Shown: positions 8,147-17,202 of the stretch, piece by piece
Numbering within the stretch: position 1 is the first letter of the stretch
Layout: each line of letters opens with the position of its first letter
Origin: JAWOGN01 sp046496815
Lineage (GTDB): Bacteria > Desulfobacterota > DSM-4660 > Desulfatiglandales > Desulfatiglandaceae
Length of the DNA stretch: 33,418 bases
Direction: 5' to 3'
Assembly: GCA_046496815.1 (NCBI GenBank)
Contig: JAWOGN010000152.1
Location: 1-33,418, forward strand
Made by a program: the position numbers and the translations under genes
Notes under the pieces: model-generated
Told to the model about the DNA's origin: nothing
What the model saw: only the letters and a program-made list of their open reading frames with translations
Databases searched by the model: none

Positions 8147-10243
8147 ATGATTGATCAACAACCCTATTCAAAACGGATACCGATACTGAGCAAAAACAGT
8201 GATGTCCTTCTGGCCGCGGCGGTGGTAGGCATCTTGGTATTTATGGTAATTCCATTGCCGCCCATGTTTCTCGATGTTCTTTTGTCGTTAAACATTACTT
8301 TCTCACTAATCGTTGTCTTGGTGGCGACATATATCCTGAGGCCCTTGGAGCTTTCGGCATTTCCATCTATCATTCTGCTGGCGACTCTGTTCCGTTTATC
8401 ACTCAACATCGCTTCTACCCGAATAATTCTGCTCCATGGAAATGAAGGGCCTATGGCTGCTGGAAAAGTGATAAAAGCTTTCGGGACTTTTGTTGTAGGC
8501 GGAAACTATGTTGTGGGTGCTATTGTGTTTTTGATTCTGGTTATCATCAATTTCGTGGTCATTACCAAGGGAGCGGGCCGGATTGCAGAGGTGGCGGCCC
8601 GGTTTACCCTTGATGCCATGCCGGGCAAACAGATGAGTATCGATGCCGATTTGAATGCGGGGTTGATAACCGAGCAAGAAGCCAGGGACCGGCGAACGAC
8701 CATCTCTCAAGAAGCCGATTTCTACGGTGCGATGGATGGTGCAAGTAAATTCGTTCGTGGAGATGCGATCGCAGGGGTTATCATCACCTTGGTCAATATC
8801 ATGGGTGGACTTGCCATCGGTGTTTTCCAGAAATCAATGACGTTTTCACACGCCGCACAGAACTATACCCTGATGACTGTGGGAGATGGATTGGTCAGCC
8901 AGATTCCCGCCTTGGTCGTCTCAACTGCTGCAGGCATCGTCGTCAGCAGGGCCGGATCTGCAGCACATTTGGGAAAAGAGATAACATCTCAAATACTGAT
9001 GCAACCGCGAGCCATTGGAATTGCAGCTGCCGCACTCTTTGGTTTCGGCTTGGTGCCCGGGTTACCTGCGGTTCCCTTCATGTTCTTGTCGGCGGTTACC
9101 GCAATCCTTGCTTATACGGTGGTTCAATCAAGAAAGGCGGGAATCAAAGAGGAAGAAGCCAAAGAAATGAGTAAAGCCAAAACCCGGGCTCCGGAACGGC
9201 TGGCCCCGCTTTCCCCCGTCGACACCCTATCGTTGGAGGTTGGATACGGCCTGATTCCACTTGTGGATGTTGAACAGGATGGCGAACTTCTGGATCGCAT
9301 CAAAGCCATCAGACGGCAGATCGCTCAAGAGGTGGGCATCATGCTCCCGCCGGTGCATATCCAGGACAATATGCAGCTCAAACCGGGGCAATACGCCATC
9401 CTTCTCAGAGGCAATGAAGTGGCGAAAGGTGAACTGATGCTGAACCACCATCTCGCTATGAATCCTGGAACAGCGGAAGAAAAAATTGAAGGAATACCCA
9501 CGAAAGAGCCGACTTACGGCTTGCCTGCTTTTTGGATAAAGGAAGAAGCGAAAGAAAAAGCCATGGCCAAAGGCTACACCGTAGTGGACCTATCCACCGT
9601 TTTGACAACACACCTGTCGGATGTGATCAGTCGCCACGGTCATGAATTACTGGGAAGGCAGGAAGTTCAGCAGTTACTCGACAATCTTAAAGACTCGCAC
9701 CCCAAAGTCGTCGAGGAGTTGGTTCCCAACTTGCTGTCTCTGGGGGGGGTTGTAAAAGTCCTTCAGAACCTCCTGAGAGAACAAATTCCTGTTCGGGATC
9801 TACTTACCGTATTAGAGACATTGGCGGATTGGGCCCCCGTGACGAGAGATGTTGACATGTTGACGGAATACGTGCGCCAAGGCCTGGCGAGAACCATTAC
9901 CAAACTGTACCAGACACCCGAAGGAAATATCACCACCATAACGCTTGATCACACCGTGGAAGAGGCAATAACGGCTTCCATTCAGCATTCGGAACAAGGC
10001 AGCTACCTTGCCATGGAACCCAATGTTGCCCAGAGAATTATAAAGACACTGGCGCATCAACTGGAAAAATTCTCATCAGTGAACTATCAACCGGTTGTCA
10101 TCTGTTCAGCGCAGATTCGCTCACACTTCAAAAAACTCATCGACCGCTTTATACCGAACTTGGCGGTTCTCTCGTACAATGAAATTTTGAACAATATCAA
10201 TATCCAATCATTAGGGACGGTAGAGCTTTCCGATGCAAATTAA
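8147..10243 (+). CDS. flhA: Flagellar export protein FlhA
   Basis: FlhA, 698 aa, forms the nine-copy cytoplasmic ring and ion-conducting part of the flagellar export gate. About eight membrane helices lie in residues 20-330, including FRLSLNIASTR, and the loop with DAMPGKQMSIDADL that is diagnostic of the family. The C-terminal half is the soluble substrate-docking domain, with RRQIAQEVGIMLPPVHIQD early in it. Full length for the family. It ends inside the flhF start (11-base overlap), so the two are probably translated together. Confidence 0.97.
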   Translation: MIDQQPYSKRIPILSKNSDVLLAAAVVGILVFMVIPLPPMFLDVLLSLNITFSLIVVLVATYILRPLELSAFPSIILLATLFRLSLNIASTRIILLHGNEGPMAAGKVIKAFGTFVVGGNYVVGAIVFLILVIINFVVITKGAGRIAEVAARFTLDAMPGKQMSIDADLNAGLITEQEARDRRTTISQEADFYGAMDGASKFVRGDAIAGVIITLVNIMGGLAIGVFQKSMTFSHAAQNYTLMTVGDGLVSQIPALVVSTAAGIVVSRAGSAAHLGKEITSQILMQPRAIGIAAAALFGFGLVPGLPAVPFMFLSAVTAILAYTVVQSRKAGIKEEEAKEMSKAKTRAPERLAPLSPVDTLSLEVGYGLIPLVDVEQDGELLDRIKAIRRQIAQEVGIMLPPVHIQDNMQLKPGQYAILLRGNEVAKGELMLNHHLAMNPGTAEEKIEGIPTKEPTYGLPAFWIKEEAKEKAMAKGYTVVDLSTVLTTHLSDVISRHGHELLGRQEVQQLLDNLKDSHPKVVEELVPNLLSLGGVVKVLQNLLREQIPVRDLLTVLETLADWAPVTRDVDMLTEYVRQGLARTITKLYQTPEGNITTITLDHTVEEAITASIQHSEQGSYLAMEPNVAQRIIKTLAHQLEKFSSVNYQPVVICSAQIRSHFKKLIDRFIPNLAVLSYNEILNNINIQSLGTVELSDAN

Positions 10244-11492
10244 GAGATTTGAAGCACAGGATATGACCCATGCCTTAAGGCTGATTAAAAAACAGTTCGG
10301 CCCGCAGGCCGTCATTCTTTCCGCCAGAACCCTGAAGAAAGAACCTGGAATATTCGGGTTCTTGAAGACACCCGGAGTAGAAGTGACCGCAGCGACGGAT
10401 TCCTACCAGATCCAATCGAGGCTGGGCGCGTCTTGCGAAGATTCATCGGACATGTATGAGGGTCAAATTCAGCCCTTTGAGCATCGTTTTTCAAACGTAA
10501 AGGAGAAGTCTCGGCATTTGCAGACACATGATGTGCGCTTTCCCCGGAAAAAAGGAGCTGGTAATCCGTCAAAATCACTGATTTCCCAAGCGCACCAAGA
10601 CGAAAAATCCCGTCTCTACAGGCGGCTCCAATCTCAGGGCGTAGAGGAAAGCATCGCGTCGGAATTGATTGACGAGCTGAATTCGCTCCTATCCTCAGTC
10701 AGATCTCCCACCGGCGATGCCGAAAGGAGAACCTTGATTCACATTCTTGAGGACAGAGGTATCACAACCCAGCGGGTGAGGATAGAGGCGAGCAAGCAAA
10801 AAATCGCCGCCTTTATCGGTCCCCCCGGAGTTGGAAAAACGAGCACCATTGTAAAACTTGCGGCAGCTGCCCGAACACGTAATAAAAGCGGCGGTGTTGC
10901 TTTGATAACGCTGGATAATGATCGAATTGCAGCCATTCAGCAGCTCGAAATATATGCCAAAATCATCGGAATCCCCATTCAAGCCGCTTCGAACCAGAGG
11001 GAACTTAAAGAAGCAATCAAGCAATTTCAAAAAAAGAGCCTTATCCTCGTTGATACTGCGGGGCTGAGCAAGCGCAATACCCGTCAAATCGAAGCGCTCA
11101 GCGCAACCTTCCAAACAATTCGCCATATAGAAGTTCACCTGCTTCTGAGTGCTACCATGAAAGAGGCGGATCTCATGGATAAAATCGAGAGGTTCAAAGC
11201 AATTCCCTTCACAAGGTTGATATTCACCAAACTCGATGAGACCTCTTCCTATGGAAATCTGCTCAACCTCTTGATTCGGACGAAAATCCCCCTTTCCTAT
11301 TTTACAAATAGCGCTGAAATTCCCGGGGGGATCGAAATTGCAACGCTTGAAAAATTAGTAGACTTAATCGTTACGCCGGAGAAGGAAAGAAAGGTTTGGT
11401 CTTTTTCACCCGGGATATTGAAGCGGAAAACCGGAGAAGCATATGCGCATATGTATCGTCTCAAAAAGCAATATCAAACAGGAAAAAAGTGA
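10233..11492 (+). CDS. flhF: Flagellar placement GTPase FlhF
   Basis: FlhF, 419 aa, is an SRP-type GTPase that sets where new flagella are built, usually a cell pole. The N-terminal B region starts MQIKRFEAQDMTHALRLIKK, typical of FlhF. A helical N domain (about 125-185) and the G domain follow. The P-loop is GPPGVGKT (196-203), and LVDTAG and TKLDETSSYG are the later GTPase motifs. The pairing with flhG just downstream suggests a polar or number-restricted flagellum, which is inference. Confidence 0.95.
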   Translation: MQIKRFEAQDMTHALRLIKKQFGPQAVILSARTLKKEPGIFGFLKTPGVEVTAATDSYQIQSRLGASCEDSSDMYEGQIQPFEHRFSNVKEKSRHLQTHDVRFPRKKGAGNPSKSLISQAHQDEKSRLYRRLQSQGVEESIASELIDELNSLLSSVRSPTGDAERRTLIHILEDRGITTQRVRIEASKQKIAAFIGPPGVGKTSTIVKLAAAARTRNKSGGVALITLDNDRIAAIQQLEIYAKIIGIPIQAASNQRELKEAIKQFQKKSLILVDTAGLSKRNTRQIEALSATFQTIRHIEVHLLLSATMKEADLMDKIERFKAIPFTRLIFTKLDETSSYGNLLNLLIRTKIPLSYFTNSAEIPGGIEIATLEKLVDLIVTPEKERKVWSFSPGILKRKTGEAYAHMYRLKKQYQTGKK

Positions 11493-11605
11493 AGTCCCAT
11501 CGTTTACACGCACGATTCACCCATACGCACCCGGCAGGCTGGAATGCGGCACAAAAATATGCTGATCATGAGCAAAAGACTTAGAGCCAAGGAGAAAAGA
11601 CCAGG

Positions 11606-12514
11606 ATGACTCAAACGACACACTCAAATAAAATAATAAATTTAACGCGCAGACGCATGGAAAAAATTACCATGAATGATAAAAGGGCCGGAAACCTTAA
11701 TAAACCAAAGACTCGAGTCATCGCCATTACAAGCGGCAAGGGAGGGGTCGGGAAAACCAATATTGTCGCCAATCTCGGATTCGCGCTGACACGGCTTGGG
11801 AAAAAAGTCCTTATTTTGGATGCAGATCTAAGTCTTGGAAATATTGACATCTTGCTCGGCCTTGCACCGACGCATAACCTCTCTCATGTGATTGCCGGCA
11901 CGAAAACCATCCCTCAAATCACCGTCGATGGACCCGGCAATATGAAGATACTATCGGCATCCTCCGGCATTCAGGAGTTGACTCAACTAACGAAACTACA
12001 ACGAATCAATATTCTCACTGAACTCGATCAGCTTGCCGATTCCATTGACATTATTCTTATCGATACTGCTGCGGGCATCTCCTCAAACGTGATGTATTTC
12101 ACTACCGCAGCACAGGAGATACTGGTGGTCGTCTCGCCGGAACCCACCTCTATCACCGATGCGTATGCCCTCATGAAGGTATTGTCTCTCAAGTACTCGG
12201 AAAATCATTTTAAGTTACTGGTAAATCTGGCGCCCACAGTCAGCGAGGCCGACGACGTTTTCCGGCAGCTGAATTTGGTAGCTGAAAGGTTCCTCAACAT
12301 ATCCATTGAATATGTCGGATGTGTATTGTTCGACGAAAACGTTACCAAATCCGTCAAACGCCAGAAACTGCTTTGCGAAATGTTTCCCGACAGCGGGGGA
12401 AGCAGGTGCTTCAGAGCGCTCGCGGATACAATCGGGGGCTCACCCCCGCTCAATTTGCCGGATAGCGATACCAACTTCTTTTGGGATCAGCTCTTAAATA
12501 ACAAATTTGAATAA
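11606..12514 (+). CDS. flhG: Flagellar number regulator FlhG (MinD-like ATPase)
   Basis: FlhG (also FleN or YlxH), 302 aa, is a MinD-family ATPase that limits flagellar number and acts on FlhF. The deviant Walker A is SGKGGVGKTN (43-52), with LILDADLSLGNIDILLG and LIDTAAGIS as later motifs. A C-terminal segment after about 230 would hold the membrane-targeting helix, but I do not see a clear one. The FlhF-activating DQAxxLR sequence common at the FlhG N-terminus is not evident in the first 40 residues. Start 11606 is preceded by AAGGAG at 11589-11594; internal ATGs at 11657 and 11672 are alternatives. Confidence 0.93.
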   Translation: MTQTTHSNKIINLTRRRMEKITMNDKRAGNLNKPKTRVIAITSGKGGVGKTNIVANLGFALTRLGKKVLILDADLSLGNIDILLGLAPTHNLSHVIAGTKTIPQITVDGPGNMKILSASSGIQELTQLTKLQRINILTELDQLADSIDIILIDTAAGISSNVMYFTTAAQEILVVVSPEPTSITDAYALMKVLSLKYSENHFKLLVNLAPTVSEADDVFRQLNLVAERFLNISIEYVGCVLFDENVTKSVKRQKLLCEMFPDSGGSRCFRALADTIGGSPPLNLPDSDTNFFWDQLLNNKFE

Positions 12515-12569
12515 TTTCACAAAAAAAGCCAATTGCAGGACAAAAGCCTGCAGAGCATTTCTGAGTTGA

Positions 12570-13334
12570 ATGCACATGGAAATGGCGGAAACGCACATAG
12601 GAAAACTGAAGCCGGAGGCGCAGCTTTCAAGGGATCATTTGGTCACGGATTATCTCCCTTATGTGAAGCGCATCGTTCAAAGAATTGCGGTCCATCTCCC
12701 CGCCAATGTAGAGATGGATGACCTCATAAATTCAGGAATTATTGGTTTGATCGAGGCAGCGGAACGGTATGATCCGACGAGAGATAACAAATTTATTACC
12801 TACGCGGTATTCAGGATCCGGGGCGCCGTTTTGAGTGAATTGAGGTCTCGAGATTTCCTTTCGAAAGCCAACCGGAGAAAAGCCCGGGAATTGGAGAAAG
12901 CCCATTTGAGCCTCGAGAAAAAACTGGGTAGGGAGGTTAAAGACGAAGAAGTGGCGGATGAGCTCGGATTGAGTCTCAGCGAGCTTTTTCAAATCAAGAA
13001 ACTTTCGAGTATATCCTTTGTAAGTTTTGAGGAAATCGGGTGCACCTCAAAAAAAGAACAAAAGGGCCTCATGGGTTACTTGGTAGATAATGAATCTGAG
13101 GATGCCCTGACACTCACAAGATTAAATGAAATCGAAAAGGCCGTGGCGCAAGCCATTGAAAAATTGCCGGAAAAGGACAGACTGGTCATCTCCTTATATT
13201 ATTGGGAGGAGTTGACGATGAAAGAAATCGGAAAAATTTTGGGCATCACGGAATCCAGAGTGTCTCAGATACACTCCCAGGCCGTCGCTCGGCTTCGAAG
13301 AAAATTGCTCAAAGAACACCTTATCGAGGATTAG
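12570..13334 (+). CDS. fliA: Flagellar RNA polymerase sigma factor FliA (sigma-28)
   Basis: FliA, 254 aa, directs transcription of late flagellar genes. Region 2 includes MDDLINSGIIGLIEAAERYD and the following FITYAVFRIRGAVLSELR. Region 3 follows, and region 4 ends with a helix-turn-helix in MKEIGKILGITESRVSQIHS. The length and the FliA/WhiG pattern fit. Three in-frame ATGs lie within 12 bases (12570, 12576, 12582) with no strong ribosome site, so the exact start is uncertain. Its partner anti-sigma factor FlgM is encoded at 19702, behind a promoter of the type this sigma reads. Confidence 0.95.
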   Translation: MHMEMAETHIGKLKPEAQLSRDHLVTDYLPYVKRIVQRIAVHLPANVEMDDLINSGIIGLIEAAERYDPTRDNKFITYAVFRIRGAVLSELRSRDFLSKANRRKARELEKAHLSLEKKLGREVKDEEVADELGLSLSELFQIKKLSSISFVSFEEIGCTSKKEQKGLMGYLVDNESEDALTLTRLNEIEKAVAQAIEKLPEKDRLVISLYYWEELTMKEIGKILGITESRVSQIHSQAVARLRRKLLKEHLIED

Positions 13335-13352
13335 TCCCTTTTCGTTCCACGG

Positions 13353-13385
13353 GAAGCCCCGTCCGGACCTCAATCCGGGCTTCTC
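13353..13385. repeat. Imperfect hairpin after fliA
   Basis: GAAGCCCCGTCCGGA can pair with TCCGGGCTTC around a short loop, leaving a four-base bulge in the left arm. No T-tract follows, so a simple intrinsic terminator is unlikely. The flanking GTTCC and GGAATGACG resemble a dispersed palindromic repeat type common in this kind of genome. It may be such a repeat or a processing site. Confidence 0.35.
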
Positions 13386-13470
13386 AGGAATGACGATGTT
13401 GTGAAATTGATTGACCGGAGACATGTAACTGAGACAAGTCCGACTGGATCGCTTTCGAGGAGACAGGGTG

Positions 13471-13620
13471 ATGTTCGAGCGAATTGACATGCACGAAAAA
13501 ATCCCTTCCTTACCACCGGCAAGCGTTGGGAACACGAGAAAGGAGGTCGCATGGAACACTTTAGATTGGATTTTTGGGGTTTATTGCTTCATCTCCTGGG
13601 TATTCTCTTGTGGTGTATGA
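13471..13620 (+). CDS. Possible small leader ORF between fliA and the DUF2802-like gene
   Basis: A 49-codon frame begins MFERIDMHEKIPSL, with GGAG at 13459-13462 placed eight bases before the ATG. It overlaps the first 70 bases of the next gene in another frame, so its C-terminus is forced by that gene's membrane helix and is unlikely to be functional. It could be a translation-coupling leader, the remnant of a gene that lost its 3' part, or chance. I recognise no family. Confidence 0.22.
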   Translation: MFERIDMHEKIPSLPPASVGNTRKEVAWNTLDWIFGVYCFISWVFSCGV

Positions 13621-14210
13621 CGATCATATATTTGATAAAGGACAGACTGGACAGAAACCGCACTTCGACCCGGTATGATCCTCAGAACGATCTGAAAGAC
13701 TTCGGCGATGAAATGGGTTTTCAATTGATTAAACAGCAAGCGGAGATGACACTTGAAACCCTTTCGACCACCATCGATAGAGAGCGGTCGGTATTACATA
13801 AATTAATCGAAAAAAGAAGAATGGAAGAAAAAAACGGCGGTTTCTTGCGACAAAAAACAAAACTTTCACAAAATCGACCTTTTGAAAAGAAGGAAAACAC
13901 TGCGCCTGCTCCCGTCTCCCATGTTGAAAAAGACCCGTATGACGATGTCGTAAGACTCTCAGCACTGGGATTCAGTGAGAAAGAGATTTCAGAGCGTGTG
14001 AGATTACCGAAAAGTGAAATAACCCTGATTAGAAGGTTAAACGTCTATGGTGGGAAATCTGCCAATGAGAGTGCGCCGAGAGTCGGAGCGGTTTCCCAGC
14101 AGTGTTCCGAATGGAACGTGTCAGAAAAAGCTCCGCCGGTTTTAAGCAATAGATTGATACCAAGAACCTGGTGTGAAGAAACTGCGATGAAGGCCCCAAG
14201 TCATCGATAG
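13551..14210 (+). CDS. Membrane-anchored DUF2802-like flagellar operon protein
   Basis: This 219-aa protein has one N-terminal membrane helix (about 9-28), a charged, probably coiled middle (50-95), a polar linker, and a segment at 130-163 (SALGFSEKEISERVRLPKSE) resembling the helix-turn-helix-like DUF2802 motif, also seen in SwrB-type proteins of flagellar operons. A similar protein beside fliA is common in proteobacterial clusters; its role is unclear, possibly assembly or export control. The ribosome site is strong (AAGGAGG, 13539-13545). The tail after 165 is variable and unlike anything I know. Confidence 0.72.
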   Translation: MEHFRLDFWGLLLHLLGILLWCMTIIYLIKDRLDRNRTSTRYDPQNDLKDFGDEMGFQLIKQQAEMTLETLSTTIDRERSVLHKLIEKRRMEEKNGGFLRQKTKLSQNRPFEKKENTAPAPVSHVEKDPYDDVVRLSALGFSEKEISERVRLPKSEITLIRRLNVYGGKSANESAPRVGAVSQQCSEWNVSEKAPPVLSNRLIPRTWCEETAMKAPSHR

Positions 14211-14241
14211 GCAGAAATAGGATACGGCGGAAAATTCTGCC
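14210..14241. other. Stem-loop between operon end and sigma-54 promoter
   Basis: GGCAGAA (14210-14216) pairs exactly with TTCTGCC (14235-14241) around an 18-base loop, and its first base is the last of the upstream stop codon. There is no U-tract, so Rho-independent termination is doubtful. It may protect the upstream messenger's 3' end or be chance. Confidence 0.35.
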
Positions 14242-14322
14242 CGGTCCGGAATTTGATGAATAAAATGATGCGTCTAACTTCCCTAAAACACGCCGGTTTT
14301 TACCACCAAACCGTGATTATGA

Positions 14323-14340
14323 TTGGTATGCCTCTTGCAA
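14323..14340 (+). promoter_or_regulatory. Sigma-54 promoter for the flgF operon
   Basis: TTGGTATGCCTCTTGCAA has GG (14325-14326) and GC (14337-14338) twelve bases apart, with the TTGC half perfect and TGGTA in place of TGGCA. Transcription would begin about 40 bases before the flgF ATG at 14391. It separates the fliA group from the rod and ring genes, giving them their own RpoN-driven start. Confidence 0.78.
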
Positions 14341-14390
14341 ATTAGTATTTGTCGGCAAGCATCTTATGGTGTGACTGAGGAGGTCAAGAA

Positions 14391-15179
14391 ATGAGCGGAG
14401 CGATATATACGGCGACATCGGGTGCGATCGCATATCAGATGAGACTCGAAGTCCTTGCAAACAATCTATCCAACATCAATACAACCGGATTCAAGGAAGA
14501 CCGTACCATTTTCAGAGCGTACTTCCCGGCTTCTCAGGATCCCATCACCCAGAACCTTGAGACAACGCCTATTTCAGGGGAAACTGAAACCGTTCCTCCC
14601 TTTCTGACAAGTGACGTTCTTGTAGCCTTTGAGCGCACAGAGACCAACTTTTCTCCCGGCCAGTTGAAGCATACAGGCAATCCGCTTGATGTGGCTATAG
14701 AGGGAAACGGCTTTTTTTCAGTTCAAACACCGACAGGCACTCATTTTACCCGAAATGGAAACTTCAGCTTCAATGAGGCAGGGATTCTCGTCACGCAGGA
14801 AGGCTTTCCTGCTCTGGGTAGCGGCGGACAGATAACGGTCGATACGGATATCGAGGAATTCCTCATTGATGAGGAAGGCAATGTTTGGGCGGACGGCGTC
14901 CAAGTCGATACCCTGAGGATCGTTGACTTCTCCGATCCCCGCAATCTTGAGAAAGTGGGAAATTCACAATTCGCTCCCACGGATCCCAACGTTTCCGGAG
15001 ACAGACCTGAGGCCTATCGGATCAGTCAGGGATTTATCGAGCTTTCCAATGTAGATGGTATCAGAGTGATGACGGAGATGCTGGAGGTCCTCAGGGGATA
15101 TGAATCCTATCAAAAAGTCATCCAGTCAACCGACGAAGTGACCTCACAGGCAATTAAGGAAGTCGGACAGCCGGCATGA
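14391..15179 (+). CDS. flgF: Flagellar proximal rod protein FlgF
   Basis: FlgF, 262 aa, is a rod subunit exported through the flagellar type III gate. The N-terminal rod motif ANNLSNINTTGFKED (about 23-37) and the C-terminal ending EMLEVLRGYESYQKVIQS are typical of rod/hook family proteins. The middle GNPLDVAIEGNGFFSVQTP marks the FlgE/F/G group. It is called FlgF because it precedes and is shorter in its conserved core than the clear FlgG next door. The ribosome site GAGGAGG lies at 14378-14384. Confidence 0.9.
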   Translation: MSGAIYTATSGAIAYQMRLEVLANNLSNINTTGFKEDRTIFRAYFPASQDPITQNLETTPISGETETVPPFLTSDVLVAFERTETNFSPGQLKHTGNPLDVAIEGNGFFSVQTPTGTHFTRNGNFSFNEAGILVTQEGFPALGSGGQITVDTDIEEFLIDEEGNVWADGVQVDTLRIVDFSDPRNLEKVGNSQFAPTDPNVSGDRPEAYRISQGFIELSNVDGIRVMTEMLEVLRGYESYQKVIQSTDEVTSQAIKEVGQPA

Positions 15180-15212
15180 GAAGAAGTTAAAAGAAAACGC
15201 TAGGAGGGTAAC

Positions 15213-16001
15213 ATGATACGGACGCTTTGGATAGCGGCTTCAGGGATGCAAGCGCAGAAATTGAATATTGATGTCATTTCGAACAATCTGGCGAACGTAA
15301 ATACCACCGGGTTCAAACGGAGTCGTGCTGATTTTCAGGATTTATTGTATGAAACCCTTCGTCCGGCAGGGGCACCCTCATCGGCCGGAACGGAGGTGCC
15401 CACCGGCATTCAACTGGGTCAAGGAACAAGGCCCGTGGCAACCCAAAAGATCTTTCTGCAGGGAGATTATCAGCAAACACAAAATGAGCTGGATATGGCC
15501 ATAGAAGGCGATGGTTTTTTTCAAGTCCTGCAGCCCAACGGCGAAATTGCATACACAAGGGCAGGTGCATTCAAATTAGATAGTGAAGGCCGAATCGTCA
15601 CTTCGGACGGCTTTCCTATGGAGCCTGAGATTTCGATACCAACCGATAGTCTGATGATCTCCATTGGAACAGATGGGACGATATCCGTTTTGCAGGCGGG
15701 ACAAAACGAACCGGTTGAGCTCGGAAGCATCCAGCTCGCGAGGTTTGCGAATCCAGCCGGGTTGAAGAGTATTGGAAGGAATCTTTTCACCCCCACATCG
15801 GCGTCAGGCGACGAGATTACAGGAACCGCCGGGGAGGAAGGCTTCGGCACCCTCGCGCAGGGGTATCTTGAGATGTCCAATGTGAGTGTGGTGGATGAGA
15901 TGGTGAACATGATCACTGCGCAAAGGGCCTATGAAATCAATAGCAAGGCCATTCAAACAGCGGATGAGATGCTTCAGATTGCCAATAACATTAAACGCTA
16001 A
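15213..16001 (+). CDS. flgG: Flagellar distal rod protein FlgG
   Basis: FlgG, 262 aa, builds the distal rod through the P and L rings. The N-terminus MIRTLWIAASGMQAQKLNID and the SNNLANVNTTGFKRS that follows are characteristic of FlgG. The C-terminus has SNVSVVDEMVNMITAQRAYE, the usual rod-family D0 helix. The length matches the typical 260-262. AGGAGGG at 15202-15208 is the ribosome site. It lies 33 bases after flgF, in the same operon. Confidence 0.97.
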   Translation: MIRTLWIAASGMQAQKLNIDVISNNLANVNTTGFKRSRADFQDLLYETLRPAGAPSSAGTEVPTGIQLGQGTRPVATQKIFLQGDYQQTQNELDMAIEGDGFFQVLQPNGEIAYTRAGAFKLDSEGRIVTSDGFPMEPEISIPTDSLMISIGTDGTISVLQAGQNEPVELGSIQLARFANPAGLKSIGRNLFTPTSASGDEITGTAGEEGFGTLAQGYLEMSNVSVVDEMVNMITAQRAYEINSKAIQTADEMLQIANNIKR

Positions 16002-16170
16002 GTCTTTCGGTTCGCAGATTCGATGCCCAACTTATTGAAACGGGGTTTCGTGCCGCCACCGGTTGTAATTGCGGGGGCGCGCAGCTCCGGCCGAATGCGG
16101 CAAACACACCCTTTCACACACTCATGAAAATACATCGCTAGGTCGGCGAATCAGGTACAAGGAAATAAAG

Positions 16171-17181
16171 ATGAAACTTTTGAACAGTCAGGCTGAAATT
16201 GCCGTATATGCCCTTCGCATTGTTATCTGCTTCCTTGTACTTTTTGTTTTGATTTCAAAACCGGATGCATTAACGGCGCCGAGCGGCCTAACGGTTCAGA
16301 CTCTGGAACAGGCTGAGATAAAAGGAGATCAGATCCGGCTGAAAGAAATTGCCGTTATCAGGGGGGGAGACGACGTCTCCAACAAACGCCTGGGAGACAT
16401 CGTCATCGGCAAGGCACCATTGCCGGGCAAGTCCCGGAGAATCGATGAGAGTTACGTCAGGATGCGATTGAGGCAAAACGACATTGACTTGTCTCAAATC
16501 AATCTTGTGGCTCCCAGTCCGGTTGAAGTGATCCGAAAATCCATCGAAATCCGAAAAGACAAAATTGAAAAGGTTGTGCGTGATTTTGTTCACAGCAAAC
16601 TCTCAGGAAAGTTGAAGCGGGCGCGGATCAAAGAGGTTCATGTGAGCGATACGGCCGTTCTTCCTGAAGGGGCCGTAACGTATCGTGTAATCCCTCCAAA
16701 AAACATGGATGTTATGGGGACGGTACCCCTGAGCATTCTTTTCAAGGTGGATGGGGACTTCTCAAAAAAGGTCCGGGCAGCCGTTAAGTTTGAGGTTCCG
16801 GCGGAAGCGGTCGTCAGCAAAAGGGACTTGAAGAGATATCAGATCATCACCGAAGCGGATGTCTTCCTGCAAGAAGTGGATCTCACAACCACGCACTCGA
16901 GTCTCATCACCCGTGTTGAAGAGGTCTTGGGGAAAAGGACCAAGCGGGCAATAGGCGCTCATTCGGTTCTGACGACGGATCATATAGAACTCCCTCCGCT
17001 GGTCAATCGAGGCGATGTGGTGTTGATCATCGCAGAGTCGGAAGGTCTAAGGGTAACCGCCCTTGGTGAGGTTCGCAAAAAAGGATGTCGAGGTGAAAAA
17101 ATCAGGGTTCTAAATCTTGACTCCCAAAAAACAGTCTATGCACGCATTGTGGACACCGACACGGTAGAGGTGGATTTCTAA
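16171..17181 (+). CDS. flgA: Flagellar P-ring assembly chaperone FlgA
   Basis: FlgA, 336 aa, is a periplasmic chaperone that helps FlgI form the P ring. An N-terminal hydrophobic segment (about 16-32) serves for export or anchoring. The C-terminal SAF-like region includes VSKRDLKRYQIITEADVFL and a closing beta domain. It is longer than the roughly 220-aa enterobacterial FlgA, as is usual in delta-type clusters. I chose ATG 16171, with AAGGAAAT before it; the frame is open about 100 bases further up but without a ribosome site or signal-like sequence. The 169-base gap before it shows no promoter I can support. Confidence 0.9.
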   Translation: MKLLNSQAEIAVYALRIVICFLVLFVLISKPDALTAPSGLTVQTLEQAEIKGDQIRLKEIAVIRGGDDVSNKRLGDIVIGKAPLPGKSRRIDESYVRMRLRQNDIDLSQINLVAPSPVEVIRKSIEIRKDKIEKVVRDFVHSKLSGKLKRARIKEVHVSDTAVLPEGAVTYRVIPPKNMDVMGTVPLSILFKVDGDFSKKVRAAVKFEVPAEAVVSKRDLKRYQIITEADVFLQEVDLTTTHSSLITRVEEVLGKRTKRAIGAHSVLTTDHIELPPLVNRGDVVLIIAESEGLRVTALGEVRKKGCRGEKIRVLNLDSQKTVYARIVDTDTVEVDF

Positions 17182-17202
17182 GAAATCGGGAGATAAGGTA
17201 AA

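Noticed and set aside
11544..11562. Sigma-54 promoter candidate before flhG
   Set aside because: CGGCAC and TGCT are present, but GG and GC are 13 apart rather than 12, and spacing is strict for RpoN.
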